Numbered from the stretch's first letter, positions 7,671-19,992 are shown. The stretch is DNA of 38,116 nt from Crenobacter oryzisoli (GCF_030385785.1 NZ_JAUEDK010000042.1:1-38116), one strand, 5' to 3'. Made by a program: numbers and translations. The notes: a model not told the origin generated them from the sequence alone.

Positions 7671-8774
7671 ATGCTGATCCTGCAAGCCGAACGCGACGCC
7701 CTGCTCAAACCGCTGCAGGCCGTTACCGGCATTGTCGAACGCCGTCACACGCTGCCGATTCTGTCCAACGTCCTGATCGAGAAAAAGGGCGGTCAGGTCA
7801 GCCTGCTGGCGACCGACCTGGAAATCCAGATCACCACCGCCAACACCGACGAGCTGGCCGGCGAGGACTTCCGCCTGACCACCTCGGCGAAGAAGCTGCA
7901 GGACATCCTGCGCGCGGTCCCGGCCGGCACCATCACGCTGGACCAGCAGGACGGCCGCCTGACGCTGAAGGCCGGCAAGAGCCGCTTCAACCTGCAGACA
8001 CTGCCGGCGGACGACTTTCCGCTGTTGTCGGTGAACGGCGCGGCCGAGGCCTCGTTCCAGCTGTCGCAACGCGAGCTGAAGAAGCTGCTGGCGCAGGTGC
8101 AGTTCGGCATGGCCGTGCAGGACATCCGCTACTACCTGAACGGCCTGCTGCTGCAGACCGAGGGCAACCAGGTGCGTCTGGTGGCCACCGACGGCCACCG
8201 CCTGGCGTTCTCGTCGACCACGCTGGCCGACAGCCTGCCGAAGGCCGAGGTGATCCTGCCGCGCAAGACCATCCTGGAGCTGTACAAGCTGCTGCAGGAC
8301 AGCGACGACTCAATCACCATCGAGCTGTTGTCCAACCAGGTGCGCTTCAGCTTCGGCAGCACCGTGATCATCAGCAAGGTGGTGGACGGCAAGTTCCCCG
8401 ACTACAACCGCGTGATCCCGCTGGACAACGACAAGCTGTTCCTGATCAGCCGCCTCGAATTCCTGCACGCGCTGCAGCGCGCCGCGATCCTGGCCAACGA
8501 GAAGTTCCGCGGCGTGCGCCTGGTGCTGAAGGCCGGCAGCCTGTCGATCCTGTGCACCAACAGCGAACAGGAAGAGGCCGAGGAAGAGCTGGAGATCGGC
8601 TACGACGGCGCCAGCCTGGAGATCGGCTTCAACATCAACTATCTGCTCGACGTGCTGACCAACCTGTCGGTGGACACGCTGCAGCTGGCATTCGGCGACA
8701 GCAACCGCTCGACGCTGGTGACGATTCCGGACAACCCGGACTTTAAGTACATCGTGATGCCGATGCGCATCTGA
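7671..8774 (+). CDS. dnaN: DNA polymerase III subunit beta (sliding clamp)
   Basis: The beta clamp encircles DNA and tethers polymerase III. The 367-residue product has normal length and three similar domains. It opens MLILQAERDALLKPLQAVTG, has HTLPILSNVLIE early, and ends with the family tail YIVMPMRI. A GGGAG motif nine bases ahead of the ATG supports the start. It lies directly between dnaA and gyrB; recF, often third in this block, is absent. Confidence 0.98.
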   Translation: MLILQAERDALLKPLQAVTGIVERRHTLPILSNVLIEKKGGQVSLLATDLEIQITTANTDELAGEDFRLTTSAKKLQDILRAVPAGTITLDQQDGRLTLKAGKSRFNLQTLPADDFPLLSVNGAAEASFQLSQRELKKLLAQVQFGMAVQDIRYYLNGLLLQTEGNQVRLVATDGHRLAFSSTTLADSLPKAEVILPRKTILELYKLLQDSDDSITIELLSNQVRFSFGSTVIISKVVDGKFPDYNRVIPLDNDKLFLISRLEFLHALQRAAILANEKFRGVRLVLKAGSLSILCTNSEQEEAEEELEIGYDGASLEIGFNINYLLDVLTNLSVDTLQLAFGDSNRSTLVTIPDNPDFKYIVMPMRI

Positions 8775-8921
8775 CGAGTCGCGCCGCCCGGTGTGGGCGC
8801 CGCCCTGTCCTGCAGCGGTAGCGCCGTCATCCCGCCGGGTTTGGCCCGCGACTCCAAGGCGCCGCGTTGGGCCAAGCTGGCCTAACAGGCGATGGGGGGT
8901 TCCGGCCCCCCGCCCGATTAA

Positions 8922-11330
<2,409 letters not shown>

Positions 11331-11347
11331 ATATGTAGGATCCCACG

Positions 11348-11361
11348 AATATCTAGATATT
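11348..11361. repeat. AT-rich palindrome after gyrB
   Basis: A perfect 14-base palindrome (AATATCTAGATATT) lies in an AT-rich strip between the gyrB stop and its terminator. It is nested within a looser inverted repeat ATCCCA...TGGGAT. Its function is unknown. Confidence 0.4.
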
Positions 11362-11411
11362 TCCCACTTTTCTAGATTTTTGGGATTCTGCTTTCTGCAT
11401 TCAGATTAGCA

Positions 11412-11444
11412 AATGGCCTCCAGGTTTGGAGGCCATTCTTATTT
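11412..11444 (+). terminator. gyrB rho-independent terminator
   Basis: A perfect 10-bp stem (11412-11421 with 11428-11437, AATGGCCTCC and its complement) with a 6-base loop is followed by CTTATTTT. It closes the dnaA-dnaN-gyrB block. Confidence 0.9.
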
Positions 11445-11451
11445 TACATAG

Positions 11452-11643
11452 CTAACGAAGAAGAAGACCTGCAGGGTGAGGCTGCGTTCTGGTGAGAGGC
11501 TTGTGGCCGTGCGCGCGGGGACGGCGCGAGATGGCGGCAATGACTTCGACCATGTAGTCGACGGTGGTGAGGCCCTCGCGTAGGTCGCGCAGTGCGGAGA
11601 TGGCGCCGAGGTGACACAGGTTTTGCTCTGCGGGCTTCGTCAT
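11452..11643 (-). CDS. Small hypothetical protein, 63 residues
   Basis: An ATG-started frame of 63 residues (MTKPAEQNLCHLGAISALRD...) lies downstream of the tRNA pair. The middle part (AISALRDLREGLTTVDYMVEVIAAISRR) reads like a plausible amphipathic helical protein; the C-terminus is basic. No family is recognised and no clear ribosome-binding site was found. The same strand is open through the tRNA-Thr gene, a reminder that frames here can be open by chance. It may not be real. Confidence 0.3.
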   Translation of the reverse strand: MTKPAEQNLCHLGAISALRDLREGLTTVDYMVEVIAAISRRPRAHGHKPLTRTQPHPAGLLLR

Positions 11644-11696
11644 GCACGGACGCAGTCTGCGGCGGGTTACGGTTAGTACGGGATCAATAGAAGGCG

Positions 11697-11771
<75 letters not shown>

Positions 11772-11844
11772 CCAAAAGGGCTTTGCTGCGAGGAAACGTG
11801 GGATCAGCCTGGGTGGCTGTGCTTCCTGCTGGGTGTTGTTTGGG

Positions 11845-11920
11845 TGGCTCCCCGACCTGGGCTCGAACCAGGGACCTACGGATTAACAGTCCGGCGCTCT
11901 ACCGACTGAGCTATCGAGGA
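11845..11920 (-). tRNA. tRNA-Asn (anticodon GTT)
   Basis: This 76-base cloverleaf has acceptor TCCTCGA/TCGGGGA (with one G-T pair), discriminator G and an encoded CCA. The anticodon stem is CCGGA/TCCGT around CTGTTAA, giving anticodon GTT. The T arm is CCTGG TTCGAGC CCAGG. It is the upstream member of the tRNA pair. Confidence 0.95.
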
Positions 11921-12237
11921 ACAGCAAACAAGAGCGCGGATTATAGCGATGTTCGCGCAAAGTACCAAGTGCATTTTTGCAGGCCTGCGGCCGCATCGGC
12001 GTGGTGGCCGACGGTGGACAGCGATAGGGCGCCTCGCACTGCGCGAGGACAGTGTCGTGCGGCATGGCGGGCACCGGCCGGAATGATCTGCCCCACCAAC
12101 ATAGTCAACGAGCCGTTTTTTCAATACTTATAAGCACTTAGCGCCGATGCATGCTCGGCCGAGCCGGCTGCCATCCTGCCTCTTCCGCAGCCGCAACCAC
12201 GCCCCATCTGCGGATAGCACGCGCCCTGTTCCCAGCC
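11921..12237. other. Intergenic region between tRNA-Asn and the GST gene
   Basis: A stretch of 317 bases without a supported gene. It must contain the promoter of the tRNA pair and the 3' end of the GST transcript. No clear promoter, terminator or open frame with protein character was recognised. The reading frames here are chance frames around the tRNA. Confidence 0.4.
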
Positions 12238-12918
12238 TCAATCCATCAGGAACCTGTCCGGCATCGCGTCGCGATAGGGGAACAGATGGAAGTACGGACG
12301 CGCCTCCCGCAAGACGCGCCGTGTGGATGGACGCGCCAGGAGACGCTCGAAATAGGCCGACAGGTGCTGATGCTTCTGGTCGAACGGGTGCACGATCGAC
12401 GCGTAGAACAAGCCCGGCGCAGCGGAACAATCCGCGATCGTGAACTGTTCGCCGATGGCCCACGTTTTTCCGGCGGTTTGCGCGTCGATCATCGCGTAGG
12501 CGGTATCCAGCGCCGCGTGCGCGTCGGCCACGCCTTTAGGGTCTCTGCCGCCCTCCGGCTTGATGCGGTCGACGACGATCTTCTGCATCGGGACGCTCAC
12601 GTACAGATCAAAGAACCGGTCCCACAGCCGGGCGTCGAGCTGTTCGTCGGGATCGTCCGGCAACAACCGAACCGGGCCGGGATAGTGCCGCTGCACGTAT
12701 TCGATGATGATGCTCGTTTCCGGCACCGCCCGGTCACACTCCGCATCGTAGAGAACGGGAATCTTGCCCACCGGCCATTTCGCCCGCAGCTGCGCGGCCG
12801 ACTCCGGGTCCATCAGGTCGACCGTCACGGGCTGGAACGCGACATCGTTCTCGTAGAACGCAATGAGGACCTTGTGGCAGAAGGATGCGAGGGGATGGAG
12901 ATAAAGGGTCAGGCTCAT
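12238..12918 (-). CDS. Glutathione S-transferase family protein
   Basis: This 226-residue protein has the two-domain GST layout. The N-terminal thioredoxin-like domain (about 1-80) has SFCHKVLIAFYEN near the start, the cis-Pro region VGKIPVL and the glutathione-binding ETSIIIEY. The C-terminal helical domain (about 90-215) has WAIGEQFTIADCSAAPGLFYA, the N-capping motif. GSTs conjugate or reduce electrophiles with glutathione in the cytoplasm; the substrate is unknown. An AGGAG seven bases before the ATG supports the start. It diverges from the LysR gene across 114 bases, so that regulator could act on it. Confidence 0.92.
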   Translation of the reverse strand: MSLTLYLHPLASFCHKVLIAFYENDVAFQPVTVDLMDPESAAQLRAKWPVGKIPVLYDAECDRAVPETSIIIEYVQRHYPGPVRLLPDDPDEQLDARLWDRFFDLYVSVPMQKIVVDRIKPEGGRDPKGVADAHAALDTAYAMIDAQTAGKTWAIGEQFTIADCSAAPGLFYASIVHPFDQKHQHLSAYFERLLARPSTRRVLREARPYFHLFPYRDAMPDRFLMD

Positions 12919-13032
12919 GGCAGGCTCCTAATGGCTTCCATTCGAGGTGGTATAGCAGACTGCCGCCAAGGCATCCCAACGTCACAGCCCCGTTTCCGCT
13001 TCGGCTAGAATGGTTCGGCCCCTGGAGGAACC

Positions 13033-13941
13033 ATGGCCATTTCGCTCAAGAACGTCCGTTATTTCATTGCCGTTGCCGAAGCCGAGTCGATTACCGGCGC
13101 GACCCAGTCGCTGAACGTGTCGCAATCGGTGGTGACCGAAAGCATCAAGATGCTGGAGGCGGACCTCGGCACCGCGCTGTTTACCCGACATGCGCGCGGC
13201 ATGGTGCTGACCCATGCCGGCCACCAGTTCTTGCGCCATGCGCACCAGATTCTGGCGGCGGTGCGCAACGCCCAGCAGGCGATGACGGCGCGGCCGGACA
13301 CGATGGTGGGGCGGCTCAATATCGGCGTGACCAGCCTGATGACCGGCTACTTCCTGCCTTATCTGCTTGACCGCTACCGGCGCATGTTTCCGAAGGTGGA
13401 AGTGCATGTGGTGGAGGACCAGCGCGATTACATCGAGCACCTGCTGGTCAACGGCGAGCTGGATGTCGCGGTGCTGATCGTGTCGAACCTACAGAACCGC
13501 CAGGCGCTGGAGGCCGAGACGCTGGTCGAGTCGCCGTACCGGCTGTGGCTGCCGGTGAACCATCCGCTGCTGGAGCTGGGCAGCATCTCGCTGCAGGAGA
13601 TCGCCGGCGAGCCGCTGATCACGCTGAAGCTCGACGAGCTGGAAGACGTCACCACCTCCAGCTGGCGGGCGGCGGGGCTCAAGCCCAATATCAGCGTGCG
13701 CACCTCGTCGGTCGAGGCGGCGCGCAGCCTGGTGGCGACCAGTGCCGGGCTGTCGATCCTGCCGGACGTGCTGTACCGCCCTTGGTCGCTCGACGGCGAC
13801 CGGCTGGAGGTGCGCAGCATTCTCGAGCCGATGCCGACGCTGGAAGTGGGCATCGCCTGGCGGCGCGGTTCGCGTATTTCGGAGGCGACCCGCAACTTTC
13901 TGCTGGTGGCGCGTGAGCATAGCCGCAGCCACGCACGGTAA
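13033..13941 (+). CDS. LysR-family transcriptional regulator
   Basis: This 302-residue protein has the N-terminal winged helix-turn-helix (about 4-63: SITGATQSLNVSQSVVTESI, LEADLGTALF) and a substrate-binding effector domain (about 90-295). GGAGG four bases ahead of the ATG fixes the start. It sits between a divergent GST gene and a downstream ABC importer operon on the same strand. The 455 bases after it contain repeated CCGATA/TATCGG half-sites, so control of the importer operon is plausible. The effector could be a polyamine or its catabolite; this is inference. In E. coli the equivalent operon has a MocR/GntR-type regulator (YdcR) instead. Confidence 0.95.
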   Translation: MAISLKNVRYFIAVAEAESITGATQSLNVSQSVVTESIKMLEADLGTALFTRHARGMVLTHAGHQFLRHAHQILAAVRNAQQAMTARPDTMVGRLNIGVTSLMTGYFLPYLLDRYRRMFPKVEVHVVEDQRDYIEHLLVNGELDVAVLIVSNLQNRQALEAETLVESPYRLWLPVNHPLLELGSISLQEIAGEPLITLKLDELEDVTTSSWRAAGLKPNISVRTSSVEAARSLVATSAGLSILPDVLYRPWSLDGDRLEVRSILEPMPTLEVGIAWRRGSRISEATRNFLLVAREHSRSHAR

Positions 13942-14330
13942 GGCGTCCTCTCTCCCTGCCGACAACCCATCTTATATTCCGATAGTTATCGGGTTGCGTT
14001 CCAAAAAACCGATATCTACTTTTCCGTAGGCCCCGCTGCTGCCTTCCCGCGCCACCGGGTTGCCCGCCTGTGCCCTGTATTGCCCCAGCGGCGCTATCGA
14101 CCTGAATCCGCCGGACTTTCCCGTCACGCTGCTGCTTTGCAGCAAGCGCGGCACACACCAGCGCCCCATCGCGTGAAACGCGTCTGTCACACGTCACCAG
14201 TGAAATGCCAAAAGCATTTATCGAAATCCGGAAACTGGCCTGCCCAGCGCCAGGCCCTGAGATATCGGTTTTTCCGAAAGCGCATATTGGCAATGCCTGC
14301 TTGGTTGTGAAATCGGACGCTTCCTAGAAT
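13942..14330 (+). promoter_or_regulatory. Control region of the ABC importer operon with CCGATA/TATCGG sites
   Basis: This gene-free stretch holds three related sites. The dyad CCGATA-GT-TATCGG is at 13979-13992. AAAAACCGATATCT is at 14004-14017, and its exact inverted copy lies at 14260-14273. A candidate promoter, TTGGTT (14301-14306), 18-base spacer and TAGAAT (14325-14330), lies just after the last copy. That places the site near -70, where LysR-type recognition sites usually lie. Two distant copies would allow DNA looping. That LysR binds here is inference. Confidence 0.6.
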
Positions 14331-14396
14331 TTGCTTGCATGTTGCACGCAAGCCGACACCAAGAACCGCAGCAGCTGGTCTATCAAGGAGAGCGTT

Positions 14397-15560
14397 ATGC
14401 AGGGAACCGATCTATTCAGGCAGCCGGCCGCGTTGGCCACGCTGGTCGCACTGGCCGCAGGCACCGTTCAGGCCGCACCGCCGACGCAACTGGGCAAGCC
14501 CGAGGGACAGCTCAACATCGTCGCCTGGCCCGGCTATATCGAGCGTGGTGCCAGTGACAAGAAATACGACTGGGTGACCCAGTTCGAAAAGAGCTCCGGC
14601 TGCCAGGTGAACGTGAAGACCGCCGCCACCTCGGACGAGATGGTGTCGCTGATGAACTCCAGCAACTACGACCTGGTGACGGCATCCGGCGATGCGTCGC
14701 TGCGGCTGATCTACGGCAAGAAGGTGCAGGAGATCAACCCGGCGCTGATCCCGAGCTGGAACACGCTCGACAAGCGACTGCAGAACGGCAGCTGGTTCAC
14801 CGTGGGCGGCAAGCACTACGGGGTGCCCTACCAGTGGGGCGCCAACTTCCTCGCCTACAACACCAAGGCGTTCAAGACCCCGCCGACCAGCTGGTCGGTG
14901 GTGTTCGAGCCGACCCAGCTGGGCAACGGCCAGAGCAACAAGGGCAAGATCCAGGCCTACGACGGGGCGATCTATATCGCCGATGCCGCCATGTACCTGA
15001 TGGCCAAGCAGCCGTCGCTGGGCATCAAGGACCCGTACGAGCTCAACGAGGCGCAATACGCGGCGGTGCTCAAACTACTGCGCCAACAGAAGCAGCTGAC
15101 CCACCGCTACTGGCACGACGTGACGGTGCAGATGAACGACTTCAAGAACGAGGGCATCGTTGCCACCAGTGCCTGGGGCTACACCATCAACACGCTGCAG
15201 GGCGAGAAATTCCCGGTAGAGGGCACCATCCCGAAGGAAGGCTCGACCGGCTGGGCGGACACCACCATGCTGCACGCCGAGGCCAAGCACCCGGTGTGTG
15301 CGTACAAGTGGATGGAGTGGTCGCTGAACAAGAACCTGCAGTCGTCGCTGGCCGAATGGTTCGGTTCCAACCCGGTGGTGCCGGCGGCCTGCAACACCAA
15401 GGCACCGGGCGGCAGCAACTTCTGCCAGAGCAACGGCTTTGACCGCTTCGACAAGATCTACTTCTGGAAAACCCCGACCGGCAAGTGCAAGACCCAGGGC
15501 AGCTGCGTGCCGTACAGCCGCTGGACGGCCGACTACATCGCCATCATGGGCGGCCGCTAA
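14397..15560 (+). CDS. ABC transporter substrate-binding protein, polyamine type (YdcS/PotD-like)
   Basis: This 387-residue periplasmic binding protein of the spermidine/putrescine (PotD-like) family has a Sec signal ([14 protein letters not shown], cleavage before APP). The mature start LNIVAWPGYIERG is typical of the family, as are the hinge strands YGVPYQWGANFLAYN and the Cys-containing C-terminus. AAGGAG six bases before this ATG supports the start over a longer upstream frame. It is the first gene of a five-gene set (binding protein, ATPase, two permeases, aldehyde dehydrogenase) with the order of E. coli ydcSTUV-patD. The exact ligand cannot be read from sequence; putrescine or a related amine is the best guess. 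Confidence 0.9.
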   Translation: MQGTDLFRQPAALATLVALAAGTVQAAPPTQLGKPEGQLNIVAWPGYIERGASDKKYDWVTQFEKSSGCQVNVKTAATSDEMVSLMNSSNYDLVTASGDASLRLIYGKKVQEINPALIPSWNTLDKRLQNGSWFTVGGKHYGVPYQWGANFLAYNTKAFKTPPTSWSVVFEPTQLGNGQSNKGKIQAYDGAIYIADAAMYLMAKQPSLGIKDPYELNEAQYAAVLKLLRQQKQLTHRYWHDVTVQMNDFKNEGIVATSAWGYTINTLQGEKFPVEGTIPKEGSTGWADTTMLHAEAKHPVCAYKWMEWSLNKNLQSSLAEWFGSNPVVPAACNTKAPGGSNFCQSNGFDRFDKIYFWKTPTGKCKTQGSCVPYSRWTADYIAIMGGR

Positions 15561-15635
15561 GTCCCTTGCCCTCCCCCGTGCGCTTGCCCGCCTCAGGCAA
15601 GCGCAGCCCCCTCTTTGCGAGGAGATGCCAATACC

Positions 15636-16652
15636 ATGGCTACCGCAGTCCAGTTTCAAGATGTCAGTCGCGTGTTCGACAAGGTGCGCGCGGTCGACGG
15701 AATCAGCCTGAGTATCGAGGAAGGCGAATTCTTCTCGATGCTCGGCCCGTCCGGTTCGGGCAAGACCACCAGCCTGCGGCTGATTGCCGGCTTCGAGCAA
15801 CCCTCGAGCGGGTCGATCAAGATCTTCGGCCAGGAGGCCGCCGGTGTGCCGCCGTTCCAGCGCGACGTCAACACGGTGTTCCAGGACTACGCGCTGTTTC
15901 CGCACATGTCGGTGCTCGACAATGTGGCCTATGGCCTGATGGTGAAGGGCGTCGACAAGAAGACGCGCCGCGAACGCGCCGAGGCCATGCTCGACATGGT
16001 GAAGCTGGCGCAGTACGGTGAGCGCAAGCCGTCCGCGCTGTCGGGTGGGCAGCGTCAACGCGTGGCGCTGGCGCGCGCGCTGATCAACCAGCCGCGCGTG
16101 TTGCTGTTGGACGAGCCGCTGGGCGCGCTCGACCTGAAGCTGCGCGAAGCGATGCAGACCGAGCTGAAAGCGCTGCAACGCAAGCTCGGCATCACCTTTA
16201 TCTATGTCACGCACGATCAGGGCGAGGCGCTGTCGATGTCGGACCGGATCGCCGTGTTCAACAAAGGCAGGATCGAGCAGATCGACAGCCCGCGCGCGCT
16301 GTACACCCGCCCGCACACCCCGTTCGTGGCCGACTTCGTCGGCACCTCCAACGTGTTCGACAGCGAGAGCGCCCGGGCCGTCGTCGGTGCCCAGACGCCG
16401 TTCTCGATCCGCCCCGAGCGCATCCGCATCGTCGATGCTGCGCCTGCCACCGACGCGGTGGTGGTGCGGGGCGAGCTGATCGACATCCACTACCTCGGCT
16501 CAGTCAGCCGCTACGAGGTGGCCGGCCCTCACGGCAAGCTGATTACTGTGGTGCAGGCCAACGGCGACGAAGAGGTGAGCCGCCGCCTGGAACCGGGGGC
16601 GCCCGTCACCCTGGCCTGGGAGCGCCATGCCATGCACCTGATGACTGTCTAG
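15636..16652 (+). CDS. ABC transporter ATP-binding protein (YdcT/PotA-like)
   Basis: This 338-residue ATPase has Walker A GPSGSGKTTS, Q-loop VFQDYALFPH, signature LSGGQRQRVALARAL, Walker B LLLDEPLGALD and switch THDQGEA. A TOBE-type regulatory domain follows (about 240-338). It powers the importer at the inner face of the membrane. The ATG at 15636 is preferred over an upstream TTG because it matches the family start; GGAG lies 11 bases before it. It lies 75 bases after the binding-protein gene. Confidence 0.94.
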   Translation: MATAVQFQDVSRVFDKVRAVDGISLSIEEGEFFSMLGPSGSGKTTSLRLIAGFEQPSSGSIKIFGQEAAGVPPFQRDVNTVFQDYALFPHMSVLDNVAYGLMVKGVDKKTRRERAEAMLDMVKLAQYGERKPSALSGGQRQRVALARALINQPRVLLLDEPLGALDLKLREAMQTELKALQRKLGITFIYVTHDQGEALSMSDRIAVFNKGRIEQIDSPRALYTRPHTPFVADFVGTSNVFDSESARAVVGAQTPFSIRPERIRIVDAAPATDAVVVRGELIDIHYLGSVSRYEVAGPHGKLITVVQANGDEEVSRRLEPGAPVTLAWERHAMHLMTV

Positions 16653-16662
16653 GGAGACGGCG

Positions 16663-17616
16663 ATGATGTCTTACGCATTGGACAAGCCCAAGACAGCGCA
16701 GCGACAAGGCCCGCTGGCCGCGCTGGCGCGGCTGCTGTACCGCCGGCCGACCCTGTACCTGGTGCTGCTGCTGACCCCACCGCTGTTGTGGTTCGGCGCG
16801 GTCTACCTGGGTTCGCTGCTGACCCTGCTGGCGCAGAGCTTCTTCACCTTCGACGACTTCACGATGAACGTGACGCCGGAGTGGACGCTGGCCAACTACC
16901 GCGCGCTGTTCGATCTGGCCAACCTCGACGTGGTGCTGCGCACGCTCTCGATGGCGGTGTCGGTGTCGCTGGCGTCGGCGGTAATCGCCTTTCCGATCGC
17001 CTATTACATGGTGCGCTATGCGCGCGGCTGGCAGAAGGGCTTCTTCTATATCGCGGTGATGCTGCCGATGTGGGCGAGCTACATCGTCAAGGCCTATTCG
17101 TGGACGGTGATCCTGGCCAAGGGCGGCATCCTGTACTGGGTGTTCGGTGCGCTGGGGCTCAAGCCGCTGCTGACAGCGCTGTTGGCGCTGCCGATGGTGG
17201 GCGGCAATTCGCTGTCCACCTCCAACCTCGGCCGCTTCCTGGTGTTCACCTATATCTGGCTGCCGTTCATGATCCTGCCGATCCAGGCGGCGCTGGAGCG
17301 GGTGCCGGTGAGCCTGACGCAGGCGAGCGCCGACCTGGGAGCGACGCCGGCGCAGACCTTCCGCCACGTGATCCTGCCGCTGGCCTTTCCGGGCGTGGTG
17401 GCCGGCTCGATCTTCACCTTCTCGCTGACGCTGGGCGACTACATCATCCCGCAGCTGATCGGCCCGTCCGGCCTGTTCATCGGCACCATGGTGTACACGC
17501 TGCAAGGCTCGATCGGCAACATCCCGATGGCCGCCGCATTCACCGCGGTGCCGGTGGTGATCATCGCGGTGTATCTCTCCATCGCCAAACGTCTGGGAGC
17601 ATTCGATGCGCTCTGA
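16663..17616 (+). CDS. ABC transporter permease (YdcU/PotB-like)
   Basis: This 317-residue permease has about six membrane helices. The first is around [20 protein letters not shown]. The EAA loop that contacts the ATPase is visible as [31 protein letters not shown] precedes the start, where two ATG codons are adjacent. Its end overlaps the next permease gene by 11 bases, so the two are translationally coupled and probably form a heterodimer. Confidence 0.94.
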   Translation: MMSYALDKPKTAQRQGPLAALARLLYRRPTLYLVLLLTPPLLWFGAVYLGSLLTLLAQSFFTFDDFTMNVTPEWTLANYRALFDLANLDVVLRTLSMAVSVSLASAVIAFPIAYYMVRYARGWQKGFFYIAVMLPMWASYIVKAYSWTVILAKGGILYWVFGALGLKPLLTALLALPMVGGNSLSTSNLGRFLVFTYIWLPFMILPIQAALERVPVSLTQASADLGATPAQTFRHVILPLAFPGVVAGSIFTFSLTLGDYIIPQLIGPSGLFIGTMVYTLQGSIGNIPMAAAFTAVPVVIIAVYLSIAKRLGAFDAL

Positions 17617-18427
17617 TCACGCTCTGCACGACAAGGCGCCGCGCTGGCTGAAGTGGCTGGCGTTCGGCGGCCTGGGTTTCCTGCACTTTCCGATCCTGGT
17701 GATCTTCCTCTATGCGTTCAACGTGGAGGAGTCGGCCTACAGCTTTCCGCTGAAGGGCTTCACCCTGCGCTGGATCCACGAGACCTTCGCCCGGCCGGAC
17801 GTGCTGTCGGCGATCTGGCTGTCGGTGAAGATCGCGAGCCTCGCCACCCTGGTGGCGCTGGCGCTCGGCACGATGGCGGCCGCCGCGCTGTACCGCCGCC
17901 ATTTCCTCGGCAAGGAGGCGATCACGCTGATGCTGATCCTGCCGATCGCGCTGCCCGGCATCATCACCGGTATCGCGCTGTTGTCGGCATTTCGCCTGGC
18001 GGACGTGCCACCGAGCTTCTGGACCATCGCGATCGGCCACGCCACCTTCTGCGTGGTGGTGGTGTACAACAACGTGATCGCGCGCTTTCGCCGCACCAGC
18101 TACAGCCTGATCGAGGCGTCGATGGACCTGGGCGCCGATGGCTTCCAGACCTTCCGCTACGTGGTGCTGCCGCAGATCGCCACTGCGCTGCTGGCCGGCG
18201 GCATCCTCGCCTTCGCGCTCAGCTTCGACGAGATCATCGTCACCACCTTTACCGCCGGCACCGAAGTGACCCTGCCGATCTGGCTGCTCAACCAGCTGAC
18301 CCGGCCGCGCGATGTGCCGATCACCAATGTCGTGGCGATGATCGTGATGCTGATCACCATGGTGCCGATCTTCGCCGCCTATTCGCTGACGCGCGGCACC
18401 GAAGATGTCGCCGGCAGCGGCAAATAA
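17606..18427 (+). CDS. ABC transporter permease (YdcV/PotC-like)
   Basis: This 273-residue permease is the second membrane subunit. Its first helix, [18 protein letters not shown], is followed by a periplasmic segment, four to five more helices, and the EAA loop [29 protein letters not shown]. It overlaps the preceding permease gene and is 40 bases upstream of the dehydrogenase gene. Confidence 0.94.
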   Translation: MRSDHALHDKAPRWLKWLAFGGLGFLHFPILVIFLYAFNVEESAYSFPLKGFTLRWIHETFARPDVLSAIWLSVKIASLATLVALALGTMAAAALYRRHFLGKEAITLMLILPIALPGIITGIALLSAFRLADVPPSFWTIAIGHATFCVVVVYNNVIARFRRTSYSLIEASMDLGADGFQTFRYVVLPQIATALLAGGILAFALSFDEIIVTTFTAGTEVTLPIWLLNQLTRPRDVPITNVVAMIVMLITMVPIFAAYSLTRGTEDVAGSGK

Positions 18428-18467
18428 CCCTGACAGACAGAGCCCCCGACCTGACCAAGGTGACCTC

Positions 18468-19904
18468 ATGGAAAAGACCCTGCAGACCCAGTTGTTGATT
18501 AATGGCCGTCTCGTCGCCGGTGAGGGCGACCTGGAGGACATCCTCAACCCGGCCACCGGCGACCTGATCGCGCGCATCCCGGAAGCCTCGCTCGAGCAGG
18601 TGCAGCAGGCGGTGGCCGCCGCCCACGCCGCCTTTCCGGCCTGGGCGCGCACCACGCCGAAGGCGCGCGCCGAGCTGCTGTTGAAGCTGGCCGACGCGGT
18701 CGAGTCGCGCGCCACCGAGTTCGCCCGGCTCGAGTCGCTCAACTGCGGCAAGCCCTACCCGCTGGCACTGAACGACGAGATCCCGGCCATCGCCGACGTG
18801 TTCCGTTTCTTTGCCGGTGCGGTGCGCGCGCAAAGCGGCGCGCTGGCGGGCGAATACCTGGAAGGCCACACCAGCATGATCCGGCGCGACCCGCTCGGCG
18901 TGGTGGCCAGCATCGCGCCGTGGAACTACCCGCTGATGATGGCGGCCTGGAAGATGGCGCCGGCGCTGGCGGCCGGCAACACGGTGGTGCTCAAGCCGTC
19001 GGAACAGACGCCGCTGACCACGCTGAAGCTGGCCGAGATCGCCGCCGAGCTGTTCCCGCCCGGCGTGTTCAACGTGGTGCTCGGCCGCGGTGAGAGTGTC
19101 GGCAGCCCACTGATCTCGCAGCCGATGGTGCGCATGATCTCGATCACCGGCGACGTGTCGACCGGCCAGCGCGTGCTGGAAACCGCCGCCCGCTCGCTCA
19201 AGCGTACCCATCTGGAGCTGGGCGGCAAGGCGCCGGTGATCGTGTTCGACGACGCGGATCTGGAAGCCGTGGTGGAGGGCATCCGCACCTTCGGCTACTA
19301 CAACGCCGGCCAGGACTGCACCGCCGCCTGCCGCGTGTACGCGGGCAGCAAGATTTACGAGAAGCTGGTGGCGGATCTGTCTAGCGCGGTGTCCGGCATC
19401 AAGGTGGGCAGCCAGCACATGGAAGGCGTGGAGATGGGGCCGCTGATCTCCGAGCGGCAGCGCAACCGGGTGGCGAGCTTCGTCGAGCGCGCCGAGCAGC
19501 AGCCGCACATCGAGGTGACCACCGGCGGCAAGTTCGGCAGCGGCGCCGGCTTCTTCTACGAGCCGACCGTGCTGGCCGGTGCGCTCCAGCAGGACGAGAT
19601 CGTGCAGCGCGAGGTGTTCGGCCCGGTGGTGTCGGTGACGCGCTTCGACGATGCCGACCAGGCCATCGCCTGGGCCAACGATTCCGAGTACGGTCTGGCG
19701 AGCTCGGTGTGGACCGGCAACGTCGGCCGCGCGATGCAGGTGGCCGCCGCGCTGCAGTACGGCTGCACCTGGATCAACACCCACTTCATGCTGGTCAACG
19801 AGATGCCGCACGGCGGCATGAAGCGCTCCGGCTACGGCAAGGACATGTCGATGTACGCGCTGGAGGATTACAGCTGTGTGCGCCACGTGATGATCAAGCA
19901 CTAA
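18468..19904 (+). CDS. Aldehyde dehydrogenase, probable gamma-aminobutyraldehyde dehydrogenase (PatD-like)
   Basis: This 478-residue NAD(P)-dependent aldehyde dehydrogenase has PWNYP (Asn153), the coenzyme-site KPSEQTPL, the general-base Glu250 in LELGGKAP and the catalytic Cys284 in [11 protein letters not shown]. Its position after a YdcSTUV-like importer is the E. coli patD arrangement, where the enzyme oxidises 4-aminobutanal to GABA in putrescine breakdown. The substrate is therefore inferred from context and could be a related aminoaldehyde. AAGGTG seven bases before the ATG favours this start over a longer upstream frame. Confidence 0.9.
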   Translation: MEKTLQTQLLINGRLVAGEGDLEDILNPATGDLIARIPEASLEQVQQAVAAAHAAFPAWARTTPKARAELLLKLADAVESRATEFARLESLNCGKPYPLALNDEIPAIADVFRFFAGAVRAQSGALAGEYLEGHTSMIRRDPLGVVASIAPWNYPLMMAAWKMAPALAAGNTVVLKPSEQTPLTTLKLAEIAAELFPPGVFNVVLGRGESVGSPLISQPMVRMISITGDVSTGQRVLETAARSLKRTHLELGGKAPVIVFDDADLEAVVEGIRTFGYYNAGQDCTAACRVYAGSKIYEKLVADLSSAVSGIKVGSQHMEGVEMGPLISERQRNRVASFVERAEQQPHIEVTTGGKFGSGAGFFYEPTVLAGALQQDEIVQREVFGPVVSVTRFDDADQAIAWANDSEYGLASSVWTGNVGRAMQVAAALQYGCTWINTHFMLVNEMPHGGMKRSGYGKDMSMYALEDYSCVRHVMIKH

Positions 19905-19940
19905 GAACCACTAAGCCCGGGCAGCCCGCCCGGTTTTCCC

Positions 19941-19992
19941 TACGCTTCCCCCTCTCGCTTCGCCCCCGCACGGGGGCGTTGGGGGAGGCGTA
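19941..19992 (+). repeat. Compound hairpin after the dehydrogenase gene
   Basis: An outer 12-bp stem (19941-19952 with 19981-19992, one G-T pair) encloses an inner perfect hairpin, CGCCCCC(GCAC)GGGGGCG-like, at 19961-19978. It may terminate or attenuate transcription before the next gene, or protect the operon mRNA 3' end. A T run (CTTTTT) follows only about ten bases later. Confidence 0.5.

Noticed and set aside
13972-14190. 72-codon frame on the minus strand between LysR and the importer operon
   Set aside because: No ribosome-binding site and no protein character; it overlaps the operator-like sites.
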